Shown in pieces: positions 18,744-28,065 of a stretch of 54,229 nt of DNA. This DNA comes from Pustulibacterium marinum. Its GTDB lineage: Bacteria; Bacteroidota; Bacteroidia; Flavobacteriales; Flavobacteriaceae. Both the position numbers and the translations under genes were made by a program. The DNA is taken from positions 1 through 54,229 of the forward strand of contig NZ_FPBK01000002.1 in assembly GCF_900116665.1 (NCBI RefSeq). Reading direction: 5' to 3'. Position 1 is the stretch's first letter. The number at the start of each line of letters is the position of its first letter. The notes beneath the pieces are model-generated. The model did no database searches. It saw nothing but the letters and a program-made list of their open reading frames with translations, and was not told where the DNA came from.

Positions 18744-21047
18744 TTAGCGTTTTAACGAAAAATTTCGCCGATAAACGATGTTTTCCTGTAGATGAACAGA
18801 AAACCAATAGTCGTCGGATGGTAATTTAAGTCCGTTGAATGTACCATCCCAACCAGCGGATTGAGGAGATAAAATGGTGATCAATTTTCCGTATCTATCA
18901 AATATTTCGATGTATTGAATGGCCGATGAATAGTTGTTATTGTATAGCACATTCCAAGTATCATTTACGCCATCATTATTCGGAGTGAAATAGTTAGGGA
19001 AATCAATAATATAGAAAGTAATTTCTGCTGTTCCGCATCCGTTGGTATCTGTTACGTAAATTGTATGTTCTCCTGGTGAAACCTGAAAAAATGTATTTTC
19101 AATGTCAAATGATTGCTCATCAATACTATACAGGTAGTTTCCAGATCCTTCGGCCGTAATCGTCACATTGTAGTTGCCAACATTTCCTGTAATGTCATAA
19201 GATATATTTGGCAGAGAAGATGTAAGAACATTGAAATTTCTCGTAGCACTACATCCGTTGTTATTAGTAACTTCTACAGAATAGCTACCAGCTTCGTTGA
19301 TGTGTATAGTTGGAGTTGTAGCTCCCGTATTCCAAAGAAATTCAAAGTTAGATGTATTGCCTTGTAAACCAGAATATAGTGTTATTGATGCTGGATACGT
19401 ATTTTCACAATAGATAATTTCCTGATCCTCTCCTATAGCTGGTGCCCTGTTAACAACCAGAACAATGGAAACTATACCGTAACAACCTGTATCAGTTTGC
19501 ACTCTAGCGTATATGGTTTGTTGATTAGCTACATTATTTATATAGGTAGTGCTGCTCAATTCATTATTATAAAGTATAGCATCTTCTACAGATTCAAAAT
19601 AGTGAATGTCAAATTGGGCTGATACATATGTTGCAATAATTTGTTCGCTATCCGATAAAGAGAAGCTGGCAAAACCATCGTTATCTTGATCGTCACATTC
19701 CGTTAAGGTAATGGTTGGTATTTCATTGGACACTGTAGAGAGTTCAATAGATGCTATAGCACTACATCCAAATTGGTTTGCTACAGCAGCATACACTATT
19801 TGTCCTGGGCTGGCATTGTAAAACGCATCTGGATTGGCTATTGGGTAGTTTTCGTTTTCAGCATTGTATAGGGAAAGATAATAGCCAGTAATTTGTATGT
19901 TTTGGTTATTGCCTGTAATTGCAGGATCTGCATTATGAAGATTGTAAACTGTGAGACCATCATTATCATCATCACATTGTGTTAGTATTGTATTTTCCAC
20001 AGCTGCACTCTCGGCGTATTCTATAACTACTTCGTCATTAGCAATACAACCACTTTCTAAAATTACCTGAACACTGTATGTACCTGCTTGATCAATTTCC
20101 AAGGATGATTCATTTTCTCCAGATATCAAATTTCCATCTAAATACCATGAGAATGATTGTGCATTTTGAATGAATTCAGGAGTAAGTAAAAACGTTTCAT
20201 CGTCACATAGTGGATTTCCATTTTCAATGGTATGATCCATTCCTAATTCCGCAGAGATGTCAAAACTTTCGGCTTCCAAGAAAACGGCAGAATCATATCG
20301 ATAGTTTTGCTCGTCAGCGATTACCAATTTAATATGGTAAGTAGTATTGGGTGTTACAGTAGCTTCTGCTGTGAGTACAGCTGTTTGTCCATTAAAGTTT
20401 ATGGGAACATTGTTATTGTTAAACGATCCAAAGTAGTTCTCGTTTTCAGCACTACATCCGCCTGGTATTTCCGGGTGAACTGTGGTTACTTGCACAGGTG
20501 TATTGGTTCCTGGGACTACAGCTATGTTGGTATAATCACCATTTTCAGGTTTTATCAAGAAAGCGAATACATCTGAATATATACAGGTGTTGCTATTACC
20601 TTCTTGATATTCTTCCGAAGCGAAAATATAATTGAACTTTATGGTATTTGCATTTGGAGTAAAATCAAACTCCAGAACCGTAGCATTTGTGGTATTGTTG
20701 ATATCTAGAATAGAATTAAGATCTGCGTCACTTCCCCAATTGGCAGCATCATCATCTGACAAAGAATTATTAGGCCCTGGTACATTATCTAGTCGTCCTG
20801 TACTCATCACAATTCCACTTTCAAAAGGAAAATCAGTTCCTGTGGCGTTAAAGTAACCATAACTTTTCATGGAAGCGCCAAAATCTCCACTTACTGCATT
20901 GGTTACATTGATGTTTTCAATACAACTACTATTAATTAAGATATCTTCAATAAGTTCTTGAGGAGTATAGCTGTTTGCATCCGTTGTTATAGATTGTGCA
21001 TTTGCTAAGCTGAAACTAATTAGTAATATCAATAAAAAATACTTCAT
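18744..21047 (-). CDS. Short choice-of-anchor L protein with T9SS type B sorting domain (copy D)
   Basis: 767 residues. The signal peptide (MKYFLLILLISFSLANAQ) is followed by a choice-of-anchor L domain (about 25-275) with FNYIFASEEYQEGNSNTC and TYHIKLVIADEQNYRYDSAV, then an Ig-like module (FSWYLDGN). Only two Cys-delimited units follow (QCDDDNDGLTVYNL, ECDDQDNDGFASFSL), then an Ig-like module (FLWNTGATT) and a type B sorting domain (FPNYFTPNNDGVNDTWN to NFSLKR). It is the compact version of the three giants next to it, and may resemble the state before repeat expansion. It has its own -7 box upstream. Export by Sec then T9SS is well supported. The role is unknown. Confidence 0.9.
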   Translation of the reverse strand: MKYFLLILLISFSLANAQSITTDANSYTPQELIEDILINSSCIENINVTNAVSGDFGASMKSYGYFNATGTDFPFESGIVMSTGRLDNVPGPNNSLSDDDAANWGSDADLNSILDINNTTNATVLEFDFTPNANTIKFNYIFASEEYQEGNSNTCIYSDVFAFLIKPENGDYTNIAVVPGTNTPVQVTTVHPEIPGGCSAENENYFGSFNNNNVPINFNGQTAVLTAEATVTPNTTYHIKLVIADEQNYRYDSAVFLEAESFDISAELGMDHTIENGNPLCDDETFLLTPEFIQNAQSFSWYLDGNLISGENESSLEIDQAGTYSVQVILESGCIANDEVVIEYAESAAVENTILTQCDDDNDGLTVYNLHNADPAITGNNQNIQITGYYLSLYNAENENYPIANPDAFYNASPGQIVYAAVANQFGCSAIASIELSTVSNEIPTITLTECDDQDNDGFASFSLSDSEQIIATYVSAQFDIHYFESVEDAILYNNELSSTTYINNVANQQTIYARVQTDTGCYGIVSIVLVVNRAPAIGEDQEIIYCENTYPASITLYSGLQGNTSNFEFLWNTGATTPTIHINEAGSYSVEVTNNNGCSATRNFNVLTSSLPNISYDITGNVGNYNVTITAEGSGNYLYSIDEQSFDIENTFFQVSPGEHTIYVTDTNGCGTAEITFYIIDFPNYFTPNNDGVNDTWNVLYNNNYSSAIQYIEIFDRYGKLITILSPQSAGWDGTFNGLKLPSDDYWFSVHLQENIVYRRNFSLKR

Positions 21048-21069
21048 GCCTTTTCAAAAATAGGGGGTG

Positions 21070-21077
21070 CAAAGGTA
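21070..21077 (-). promoter_or_regulatory. -7 promoter box of copy D
   Basis: TACCTTTG on the minus strand is an exact TAnnTTTG match and is the same octamer as before copy A. It lies 23 bases before the ATG. No convincing -33 element. Confidence 0.5.
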
Positions 21078-21112
21078 CTATTCTTTCTGAATTAGAAGTT
21101 GTTAAATATGAG

Positions 21113-22879
21113 TTACTTATTTAAATACACCCATCCTGTATAATTTCTGTAAAGCTCATCTTGCAGTTTTAATACATAGAAATAGGTTCCTGTAGGTAAA
21201 GGTTGGTCTTTAAAAGTGCCTTCGGTAGCAATTCCGTTCCATGGTGGAGTGCTTTGATTGCCTTTGTAAACCAGGTATCCATATCTGTTGTATATCAATA
21301 AACTAAATTGATTATACACATTCCAAAGGTTTTCAATGTAAAAAGTATCGTTTATACCGTCATTGTTTGGCGAAAATCCTTGTGGAATATTGGGCGGACA
21401 ATTTATCGCTTTGATCTCAAAACTATCAATGGTGTAGCAATAGGTATTGTCATACCGGTAGTAAATGGTTTGTGGCTGGTTTGTATTTTGATAGCTGCTG
21501 CTATTTGTAATTTCGTTAATTCCCAGTTCAGCATCTGTTTCAGAAAGATAAAATCCATTGAAAGTAGCTGTGTTTGTAGTATTTTCTAGCGCTTCCTCTA
21601 AATTAAATATCGCCACGTCATAACCCATATCACAACCTTCTAAATTTGTTAAAGGAACAATTTCCGGTGGATTCATGAATGAAATCTCTGTTGCAGTACT
21701 GTTATTATTGTCTTCAATTTCTGCTATAACATTTGTTTCATCCACTACAATTTCTAGTGAAAAATTATCGGGAATAGTTTCAGGGATGTTTAAAAGTGTA
21801 GTGAAAGATAATGATTCGTCAATGGCTATTTCACTATCGGTTGCTAAGGTTTCAAGAAGCACACTATCAGCATATATATCAATGGTTGTGTTTACAGGGA
21901 TAGGTGCGGTACCGTCTGTATTCCATACAGAAAAATCTAGTTGTACCAGTCTGCTGTCACAATTCAACAATGTACTATTCACAGTAACTGTAGCATCGGG
22001 TAAAATACTAGCTAAAACTGTAACTATATTGTTCACCATCACAAAATCTTGTCCGGAGGTTAAAGAAATGGATAGGCTGGTATCGCCTATGGCTATGAAA
22101 TCTTCTAGGTCATAGTAATCAATATCCATATTGTAGAGATTGCTACTATTGGTGAAGGAATTTGTTCCGTTAAAGGCATTATCAACTGGATTTAGATTGT
22201 TGCTTACAGGTATTGAGTTAATGCTCAGTGTCTCATTAACGCTAATTCCGGCATCTCCTTCCCAAGCTAAAAATCCAATTTTTGCAGCCTCATTATCGTA
22301 AACATTCAAGCCGTTGAGTTGAATGTTAATACTATTGGGAACATGCTGTAAACCATCATAAACATTCACTTGTTGTAGAGGGAAGTTTTCATTTTTTATG
22401 ACACACACTATTGCCCAGCCACCAAAATTGGTCCCTGTTGGACAATAAGGAGAAATTACTCCTGTAAGGTCAAGATTGGAAAGAGTATAGTTTCCATTTC
22501 CCGTATTTTGTACAAGTGTTGTAACGTCGGCAAAAGCAGCGAAAAATACGCGGGTTTCGTCCAAAGCATCACTAAAAGTACGCGAAGCAGTAATAGGGGT
22601 GTTGTTCAGTTGTACATCAAAATCTCCGGTGCCTGAACCGGCCCAATATAAATATGCAGCTTCTACCAAAGTACCTTCTTCTAGGGATAAAGTAGCACTA
22701 GAAGACGTAAGAATTTCGCAGTTTATGTTGGAGCCATTTTCGCCTACGTTTAAAGTATTTCCAATGGTATGAAAGTCGTATCTGCCGTTAAATTGTTCGT
22801 AAAGGGATACGTCTTGAGCGTAGGCTGAACAAGAAAATAATATCAATATAAAACATGCTCTTTTTAAGGTTGTAAACAT
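21113..22879 (-). CDS. Secreted protein with CARDB-like region and T9SS type B sorting domain (E)
   Basis: 588 residues with a signal peptide ending SAYAQ. The N-terminal region of about 270 residues starts FNGRYDFHTIGNTLN, is all-beta, and contains AAYLYWAGSGTGDFDV and GGWAIVCVIKNENFP. This type is seen in Bacteroidota gliding-associated surface proteins but has no function I can name. A CARDB-like segment (about 290-395) ends EIEDNNNSTATEISF. One Cys-delimited unit follows (GCDMGYDVAIFNL, NQPQTIYYRY). A type B sorting domain closes it (IPQGFSPNNDGINDTF to WVYLNK). It lacks the choice-of-anchor L domain of its four neighbours but shares the repeat type and sorting signal. It is first in the array, with a weak TATCTTTA box at 22899-22906. 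Confidence 0.85.
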   Translation of the reverse strand: MFTTLKRACFILILFSCSAYAQDVSLYEQFNGRYDFHTIGNTLNVGENGSNINCEILTSSSATLSLEEGTLVEAAYLYWAGSGTGDFDVQLNNTPITASRTFSDALDETRVFFAAFADVTTLVQNTGNGNYTLSNLDLTGVISPYCPTGTNFGGWAIVCVIKNENFPLQQVNVYDGLQHVPNSINIQLNGLNVYDNEAAKIGFLAWEGDAGISVNETLSINSIPVSNNLNPVDNAFNGTNSFTNSSNLYNMDIDYYDLEDFIAIGDTSLSISLTSGQDFVMVNNIVTVLASILPDATVTVNSTLLNCDSRLVQLDFSVWNTDGTAPIPVNTTIDIYADSVLLETLATDSEIAIDESLSFTTLLNIPETIPDNFSLEIVVDETNVIAEIEDNNNSTATEISFMNPPEIVPLTNLEGCDMGYDVAIFNLEEALENTTNTATFNGFYLSETDAELGINEITNSSSYQNTNQPQTIYYRYDNTYCYTIDSFEIKAINCPPNIPQGFSPNNDGINDTFYIENLWNVYNQFSLLIYNRYGYLVYKGNQSTPPWNGIATEGTFKDQPLPTGTYFYVLKLQDELYRNYTGWVYLNK

Positions 22880-22970
22880 GGATTTTGATTAGAAACTCTA
22901 AAGATAATAAAAACCTAGGGAGTGCTAGAATCCATAGAAATGTATATTTTCGCAATTCGAATTTTTAAGC

Positions 22971-23435
22971 ATGAAGTATACACGACTTACAAAGGAGCAG
23001 TTAGAGGAAATGCACGAAGAGTTTGCCACTTTTTTGGCAGCGCAGCAAATCACGGCTGAAGAGTGGAAAGAACTAAAAACAGAAAAACCAGAAGTAGCGG
23101 AGCAAGAATTAGATGTGTTTAGTGATTTGGTTTGGGAAAAAGTTCTGAGTAAAGTTGAATATATAGACAAAATAGATGCTCAAAGCGTGTTTCTTTTTCA
23201 AATTCAAGAACAGCAAATACGTTTAATTGTTCTTAAAACTAAAGCGCAAATAGATTGCACAACTCAAGAGGGCATGCAATGGGTTTTAGATAATTATCAA
23301 CAGGAGAGTGTTGAGGTTTTTCAAGCCACTAAAAAACTATCTGAAGATAGAAATCAAGAAATATTTGAGTTAATTCAACAAGGAGGTAGTATTTCAAAAG
23401 GAGATTATTACACGTTCTTCTCTCAGTTGATTTAA
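22971..23435 (+). CDS. DUF6495-like Bacteroidota protein
   Basis: 154 residues, soluble, acidic, no signal peptide. The N-terminus MKYTRLTKEQLEEMHEEFAT and the following AAQQITAEEWKELK and FSDLVWEKVLSKVEYID match my memory of the Bacteroidota-restricted DUF6495 family. The middle is beta-rich (SVFLFQIQEQQIRLIVLK). The C-terminal half is helical. The function is unknown. It starts on the opposite strand to gene E, about 90 bp away, and its stop is only 10 bases from the stop of the convergent permease gene. Confidence 0.6.
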   Translation: MKYTRLTKEQLEEMHEEFATFLAAQQITAEEWKELKTEKPEVAEQELDVFSDLVWEKVLSKVEYIDKIDAQSVFLFQIQEQQIRLIVLKTKAQIDCTTQEGMQWVLDNYQQESVEVFQATKKLSEDRNQEIFELIQQGGSISKGDYYTFFSQLI

Positions 23436-23445
23436 ATCTTTCTTG

Positions 23446-24690
23446 TTATTCATAACGAAGTGCTTCTACCGGATCTAGTTTTGCAGCTTTGATAGCTGGA
23501 TAAACTCCTGAAATAATAGCAACAATAGCTGAAATGACAATAGCCCATACTGCTGCGGACCAAGGAATAATAAAGTCAAAACCTGCGATTTTAGAAACAT
23601 AGAAGCCTATGATTACTCCAAAAGTGATTCCTACCAAAGCACCTAATTGAGCCACTAAAGCAGTTTCTACAAAAAATTGAAGTACGATAGAAATTTTTTT
23701 GGCTCCCAATGCTTTTCTAATGCCTATTTCTCGTGTTCTTTCTGTCACTGAAACCAGCATTATATTTAGCAATGCTATGGATGAACCAAAAATAGTTATG
23801 AATCCAATAATAGCTCCTGCAAACGTAAGTCCGCCGGTAATATTTCCAATTCGATTGATCAAATCATCTGATCTTCGAATCCCGAAATTAGAATCTTCAA
23901 TAGGACTCAAACCTCTAATATTTCTAAACGTAATAATTGCATTGTCTATAGAACTATTTAAAAATTCTTTTTTGGAAATACGTACGCTTACAGAATAATT
24001 AACATTGGCAAGGGTGTAGATAGACCTTGCAAGTTGCAACGGAATAATAACGCGGTTATCTTGGTTATTACCAAAAGTGGAACCTTTTTCCTTCAGAATA
24101 CCAATTACTTTAAATTTATTACCGCGAATGCTTATTATTTTTCCAATTGGGTTGATGTCCTTAAATAATTTATCTCTGAATGAAGATCCTAAAACGCATA
24201 CATTTACATTGTTTGAAATGTCTGTAGGATAAAAATCACGACCATCTTCAATTTCTAATCCGCTATTGCTAATAAAGTTTTCATCTGCTCCAATGACAGA
24301 TACTTCTGGATCTGTTTTTTCACTTTCATATTTTACTTCTGCTGTTGAAGTTCCATAAAATGAAACGGATGTTTGGGCAAAAGGTGTTGTGAATTTTTCC
24401 TTGAAGTCAGAAGCTTGTGCGTATGATATTATAGGATTTATTTTTTGAGTTTCTCCAGATCCCTGTGCTCTAAAATCGGTATCATATCTGCTTAAATTGA
24501 ACGTATTGGCTCCCATGGAAGCAAAATCGCTGGAAAGTGTATTTTCTAAAGCAGAAACAATACTAAGAATCCCAACCAAAGCGGTAATTCCCAAAGAAAT
24601 AATCATTACGGTTAAAATGGTTCGTAATGCCTGACTTTTAATAGCGTCAAAGGCTATTTTAATGTTTTCGGAGACCTGTGTAAACTTCAT
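23446..24690 (-). CDS. MacB/FtsX-type ABC transporter permease
   Basis: 414 residues. One N-terminal membrane helix (about 20-42, LRTILTVMIISLGITALVGI) is followed by a periplasmic MacB-PCD domain (about 45-270). Three C-terminal helices form the FtsX permease domain, with the conserved cytoplasmic loop TERTREIGIRKALGAKK and the terminal KLDPVEALRYE. Such permeases couple ATP hydrolysis to mechanical work or export across the envelope. No ATPase subunit or membrane-fusion protein is adjacent, so the partner is encoded elsewhere. It points the same way as the Lrp gene upstream, 70 bp away. Confidence 0.92.
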   Translation of the reverse strand: MKFTQVSENIKIAFDAIKSQALRTILTVMIISLGITALVGILSIVSALENTLSSDFASMGANTFNLSRYDTDFRAQGSGETQKINPIISYAQASDFKEKFTTPFAQTSVSFYGTSTAEVKYESEKTDPEVSVIGADENFISNSGLEIEDGRDFYPTDISNNVNVCVLGSSFRDKLFKDINPIGKIISIRGNKFKVIGILKEKGSTFGNNQDNRVIIPLQLARSIYTLANVNYSVSVRISKKEFLNSSIDNAIITFRNIRGLSPIEDSNFGIRRSDDLINRIGNITGGLTFAGAIIGFITIFGSSIALLNIMLVSVTERTREIGIRKALGAKKISIVLQFFVETALVAQLGALVGITFGVIIGFYVSKIAGFDFIIPWSAAVWAIVISAIVAIISGVYPAIKAAKLDPVEALRYE

Positions 24691-24760
24691 AACGTTTTAT
24701 AAGACTCTAACAGTTTCATTTTGTTACAAAATAATAGGTACAAAAATTTAGAGACAATAT

Positions 24761-25225
24761 TTATAGAATTCCAACGCCGTAAGAGTTCTTAATTTGAGCC
24801 ATTACAAAAGTACTTTGCGTACTTCCAATACTTTTTACTTCTCCCAGTTTGTTGAATACAAAGTCTTGATAGGCTTTCATGTCTTTCACATGTACTTTGA
24901 GCAGAAAATCAAAGTCACCTGAGATATTAAAACACTCTACTACTTCTTCAATTTTCAAAATATCGGCCACAAAATCGTTTCCTATATTCTTATCATGTTT
25001 TTTTAGTTTGATATTACAGAAAACTAGAAAGCCTTGATTCAATTTTTCAGCATTCAAAATGGCGATGTATTTTTCTATATAGCCATTTTTTTCTAAACGT
25101 TTGATGCGTTCAAAAACCGGTGATGGTGATAGGTTTACTTTTGCAGCAAGCTCTTTTGTAGTAAAATTTGAATTTTCATGAAGTATTTTCAGAAGTTGTA
25201 AGTCGGTATTATCTAAGTTTTCCAT
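24761..25225 (-). CDS. Lrp/AsnC-family transcriptional regulator
   Basis: 154 residues. An N-terminal winged helix-turn-helix (about 1-60) contains TDLQLLKILHENSNFTTKEL, with the recognition helix in LSPSPVFERIKRLEKNGYI. A C-terminal RAM ligand-binding domain (about 65-145) contains ECFNISGDFDFLLKVHVKDM. The length is typical. Lrp proteins form dimers to octamers and usually sense amino acids. It is divergent from a methionine-synthase-like gene with a 160-bp intergenic region, so control of that gene by this regulator is the simplest guess, not shown by any recognised operator. Confidence 0.93.
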   Translation of the reverse strand: MENLDNTDLQLLKILHENSNFTTKELAAKVNLSPSPVFERIKRLEKNGYIEKYIAILNAEKLNQGFLVFCNIKLKKHDKNIGNDFVADILKIEEVVECFNISGDFDFLLKVHVKDMKAYQDFVFNKLGEVKSIGSTQSTFVMAQIKNSYGVGIL

Positions 25226-25348
25226 AGAATATTTTTCTGTTTGATGATTGATTTAGTTTTGGTAAAAGTATTAAATTCTGTTTTAATGTATTGATTAGTT
25301 TTATTTACTTCATTTATAGGTTAGGTAAGAATTATATTTTGTCGATGG

Positions 25349-25356
25349 TAATTTTG
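25349..25356 (+). promoter_or_regulatory. Possible -7 box of the MetE-C-like gene
   Basis: TAATTTTG is an exact TAnnTTTG match 30 bases before the ATG at 25386. No good -33 TTTG at the expected distance, which would fit an activator-dependent promoter. No SAM riboswitch fold was recognised in this short leader. Confidence 0.4.
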
Positions 25357-25385
25357 TAGGAGTAATAACCTATAAATTTAAATAT

Positions 25386-26513
25386 ATGTGTAGTATTTCA
25401 AATGCTCCTTTTAGAGCAGATACTGTAGGAAGTTTTTTAAGACCTAAAGTTTTAAAAGAAGCTCGACAAGCTTTTGAACAAGGAAATATTTCTCAGGAAT
25501 CACTTCAGAAAATAGAAGACGAAGAAATTATCAAATTAATAGAGAAACAGCGTTCTTTAGGATTAAAAGCCATAACAGATGGTGAATTTCGCAGGTCTTG
25601 GTGGCATCTTGATTTTTTCTGGTATTTTGACGGAATTGATAAAGTAGTGCTAGATGAAGGCTATAAATTCCAAGGTGTAGAGTCTAGAGCGGAATCTGCG
25701 AGAGTAACCGGGAAAATTAGATTTACAGATCATCCTTTTTTAGCCCATTTCGATTTTTTAAAGGAACAAATAGGAGAGGGTGAAGCTGTAGCACGCCAAA
25801 CCATTCCTGCACCTGCGCAATGTTATGCAGAACTGTTTAGAGGAGAAAATGCCCAGGCTGCCCATGAAGTGTATGAGGACGTGGAAGCACTTAAAAAAGA
25901 TCTTATCAAGGCGTATCGTGATTTTATTTTGGCATTGTATGCTAAAGGTTGTAGAAATTTACAATTAGATGATTGTACGTGGGGAATGCTGTGTGATAAG
26001 GATTTCTGGACTACAATGGTTTCAAATTCTGATTACAATCCGGAAGATTTGATAGCACTGTATTTGTCTTTAAACAACGAAGTTTTGAAAGGTTTGCCAG
26101 AAGATCTAACCGTGAACACACATGTTTGTCGTGGAAATTTTAAATCTACCTGGGCAGCTTCTGGCGGTTATGAAAGAGTAGCCGAAAAACTATTTGGTGA
26201 GGAATTGGTGAACGCTTATTATTTGGAATTTGATACTGACCGAGCTGGTGATTTTTCTCCGTTAGCAAAATTATCACCAGGTAAAAAAGTGGTTCTTGGT
26301 TTGGTGTCTTCTAAAGAAGCTACTCTAGAAAATAAAGAAGCTATCATAAAGCGAATTAATGAGGCGAGTGAGTATGTTCCTTTGGAAAATTTATATTTAA
26401 GTCCTCAATGTGGATTTGCTTCTACTGAAGAAGGAAATTTATTGACAGAAGAGGAGCAGTGGACCAAAATCAAGCTGATCAAAGAAATTGCAGAAGAAGT
26501 TTGGGGTGCTTAA
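25386..26513 (+). CDS. Cobalamin-independent methionine synthase-like methyltransferase (YxjG/YxjH type)
   Basis: 375 residues, corresponding to the catalytic C-terminal half of MetE without the N-terminal folate-binding duplicate. The start FRADTVGSFLRP is typical. The zinc ligands are all present: H246 and C248 in NTHVCRGNF, E281 in YYLEFDTD, and C342 in LSPQCGFAS. The TIPAPAQ and LQLDDCTW segments complete the TIM-barrel signature. It probably transfers a methyl group to a thiol such as homocysteine. Short homologues often use donors other than polyglutamyl-folate, so the exact reaction is open. It is a single gene divergent from the Lrp regulator, with a strong terminator following. Confidence 0.85.
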   Translation: MCSISNAPFRADTVGSFLRPKVLKEARQAFEQGNISQESLQKIEDEEIIKLIEKQRSLGLKAITDGEFRRSWWHLDFFWYFDGIDKVVLDEGYKFQGVESRAESARVTGKIRFTDHPFLAHFDFLKEQIGEGEAVARQTIPAPAQCYAELFRGENAQAAHEVYEDVEALKKDLIKAYRDFILALYAKGCRNLQLDDCTWGMLCDKDFWTTMVSNSDYNPEDLIALYLSLNNEVLKGLPEDLTVNTHVCRGNFKSTWAASGGYERVAEKLFGEELVNAYYLEFDTDRAGDFSPLAKLSPGKKVVLGLVSSKEATLENKEAIIKRINEASEYVPLENLYLSPQCGFASTEEGNLLTEEEQWTKIKLIKEIAEEVWGA

Positions 26514-26521
26514 ATAGTGTC

Positions 26522-26558
26522 AAAAAAAAAAAGCAGCTTTTATTGAAGCTGCTTTTTT
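26522..26558. terminator. Bidirectional terminator
   Basis: AAGCAGCTT / AAGCTGCTT stem with a 6-base loop. A long A-run precedes it and a T-run follows it, so it serves both the methyltransferase gene and the convergent acyl-CoA dehydrogenase gene. Confidence 0.9.
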
Positions 26559-26574
26559 TACTTATGATTGTTGA

Positions 26575-28065
26575 TTAAATGAATTGCATCCAATCTGATT
26601 TATCTCTGTAATCCATGATAGGTTCTGCATTATTATAATCTTCAAGATCAGAAACTAGTTGTTTTACGTCCATTTCCATGTGCTTTGCGCAGTTTTCATA
26701 AAGATCATTTCTGAATCCTTTGTCGTGCATTTCAGCAACATATTGTAAACAAACCAAACGAGCAATTACTTTACCTATAACTACCAATTGGCGTTGTGCA
26801 AGACTATCTGGTAAGGTAAATTGAAGATGTTTTTTGAATCTTGGAGCTACTAAAGCAGTACGTTCCATATCGGTTAAGAAATCAGCAAGTTTAGTTTGCT
26901 TGCTTCGTTTCATTAATTTTACACATCCTTCTGCAATTTGTGTATACAGCATTTCGTTGGATCCTTCAAAAATCTGGAAAGGTCTACTGTCTACAATTCC
27001 ACGTCCTGCAATATTGTCTAATTTATAGCCGCTAGAACCGTTTAATTGCACACAAATTTGAGCTGCTTCTTGCATTAAATCTGTTACCAAAGCTTTCATA
27101 CTATTGGCTTCTAAACCATTTCCTGAAACTTCGTGTTCAATACCACTCATAGAAGAACTACGAGCACACATTCCAGAACATAGCGTATAGGAAGATTGAA
27201 TTCTTGAAAGTTGGAATTTTACTGAATCTAACTGAGACAATTTCTGTCCGCTAACGATTCTGTTATCACAATGAGTTAAAGCTTCGTCCAGCATTCTTTG
27301 CAAAAAGCCCATTCCCATTCCTGGAAACTGTAAACGACTTCTGTGCAAAATGTCTAGCATCATTTTGATACCGGTACGTGGCTGTTGTAATTTTTGATTT
27401 TTAGGAACGGTTAAATCAATATCATTTAAACCATAAGGAATCATGTATAATCCTAGATTGTTATAATATTCATCTACCGGAATTTTTTGTTCTGGTTTGC
27501 TGTCATCTGTTACAAAAAACTCAATATCTCTTGCTAAATCACCGGATTCAGATTTTTTACGAGCGGCAACGATCCAATAATCAGCCATTCCTGTAAGTCC
27601 TTGCCAGTGTTTTTTTCCTTTTAAAAAGAAACTATCTTCTTTTTCAACATAGGATGTTTGCATGTTCAAAGCATCACTACCAAAATCTGGTTCGGTAATC
27701 ATTAAACCGCCCATGGCTTGCTTGTTCATGAATTTATCAAAGATTGGAGCTTTGATATCTATGTGTCCATATTTTGCAATAGGCTCCAAGAAAAGAGCAA
27801 TGTTGATACCAAAAGTAAGTGACAATGGTAGAGACTCGTAAGAAGCGGCAGATAGCACGCTTAAACATTCTTTTACTTCCATACCACGTCCTCCAAATTC
27901 GGTAGGAACTGCAACAGATAAAGGGTTCAATTTCATGATTTCGTTCCACACTTTATCAGGCAATCCACGGCTCATACTTAGCTCGTTGATATTCTCTTCC
28001 TGATTAAAAAGGGTGTGGAGTCTTTTACGAAACCTATCAATAAAATCACTAAAATCTTCTTTCAT
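26575..28065 (-). CDS. Acyl-CoA dehydrogenase family protein
   Basis: 496 residues from the ATG at 28065. The frame continues to a TTG at 28104, but MKEDFSDFIDRFRKRL is the expected N-terminus. The FAD-binding middle domain carries GGLMITEPDFGSDAL. The C-terminal helical domain contains SGYKLDNIAGRGIVDSRPFQ and the catalytic-region FEGSNEMLY. The C-terminus is about 100 residues longer than in short-chain enzymes, ending DYRDKSDWMQFI. It is a cytoplasmic flavoenzyme. The substrate cannot be told from sequence, and no thiolase, hydratase or ETF genes are nearby. Confidence 0.88.
   Translation of the reverse strand: MKEDFSDFIDRFRKRLHTLFNQEENINELSMSRGLPDKVWNEIMKLNPLSVAVPTEFGGRGMEVKECLSVLSAASYESLPLSLTFGINIALFLEPIAKYGHIDIKAPIFDKFMNKQAMGGLMITEPDFGSDALNMQTSYVEKEDSFFLKGKKHWQGLTGMADYWIVAARKKSESGDLARDIEFFVTDDSKPEQKIPVDEYYNNLGLYMIPYGLNDIDLTVPKNQKLQQPRTGIKMMLDILHRSRLQFPGMGMGFLQRMLDEALTHCDNRIVSGQKLSQLDSVKFQLSRIQSSYTLCSGMCARSSSMSGIEHEVSGNGLEANSMKALVTDLMQEAAQICVQLNGSSGYKLDNIAGRGIVDSRPFQIFEGSNEMLYTQIAEGCVKLMKRSKQTKLADFLTDMERTALVAPRFKKHLQFTLPDSLAQRQLVVIGKVIARLVCLQYVAEMHDKGFRNDLYENCAKHMEMDVKQLVSDLEDYNNAEPIMDYRDKSDWMQFI

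Noticed and set aside
5724-20856. Many plus-strand open frames of 60-90 codons opposite the giant secreted proteins
   Set aside because: They are Cys/Ile-rich shadow frames with no family resemblance, produced by the composition of the opposite-strand repeats.
25226-25385. Possible SAM or cobalamin riboswitch before the MetE-C-like gene
   Set aside because: The leader after the likely start of transcription is only about 25 bases, and no conserved riboswitch core was seen.
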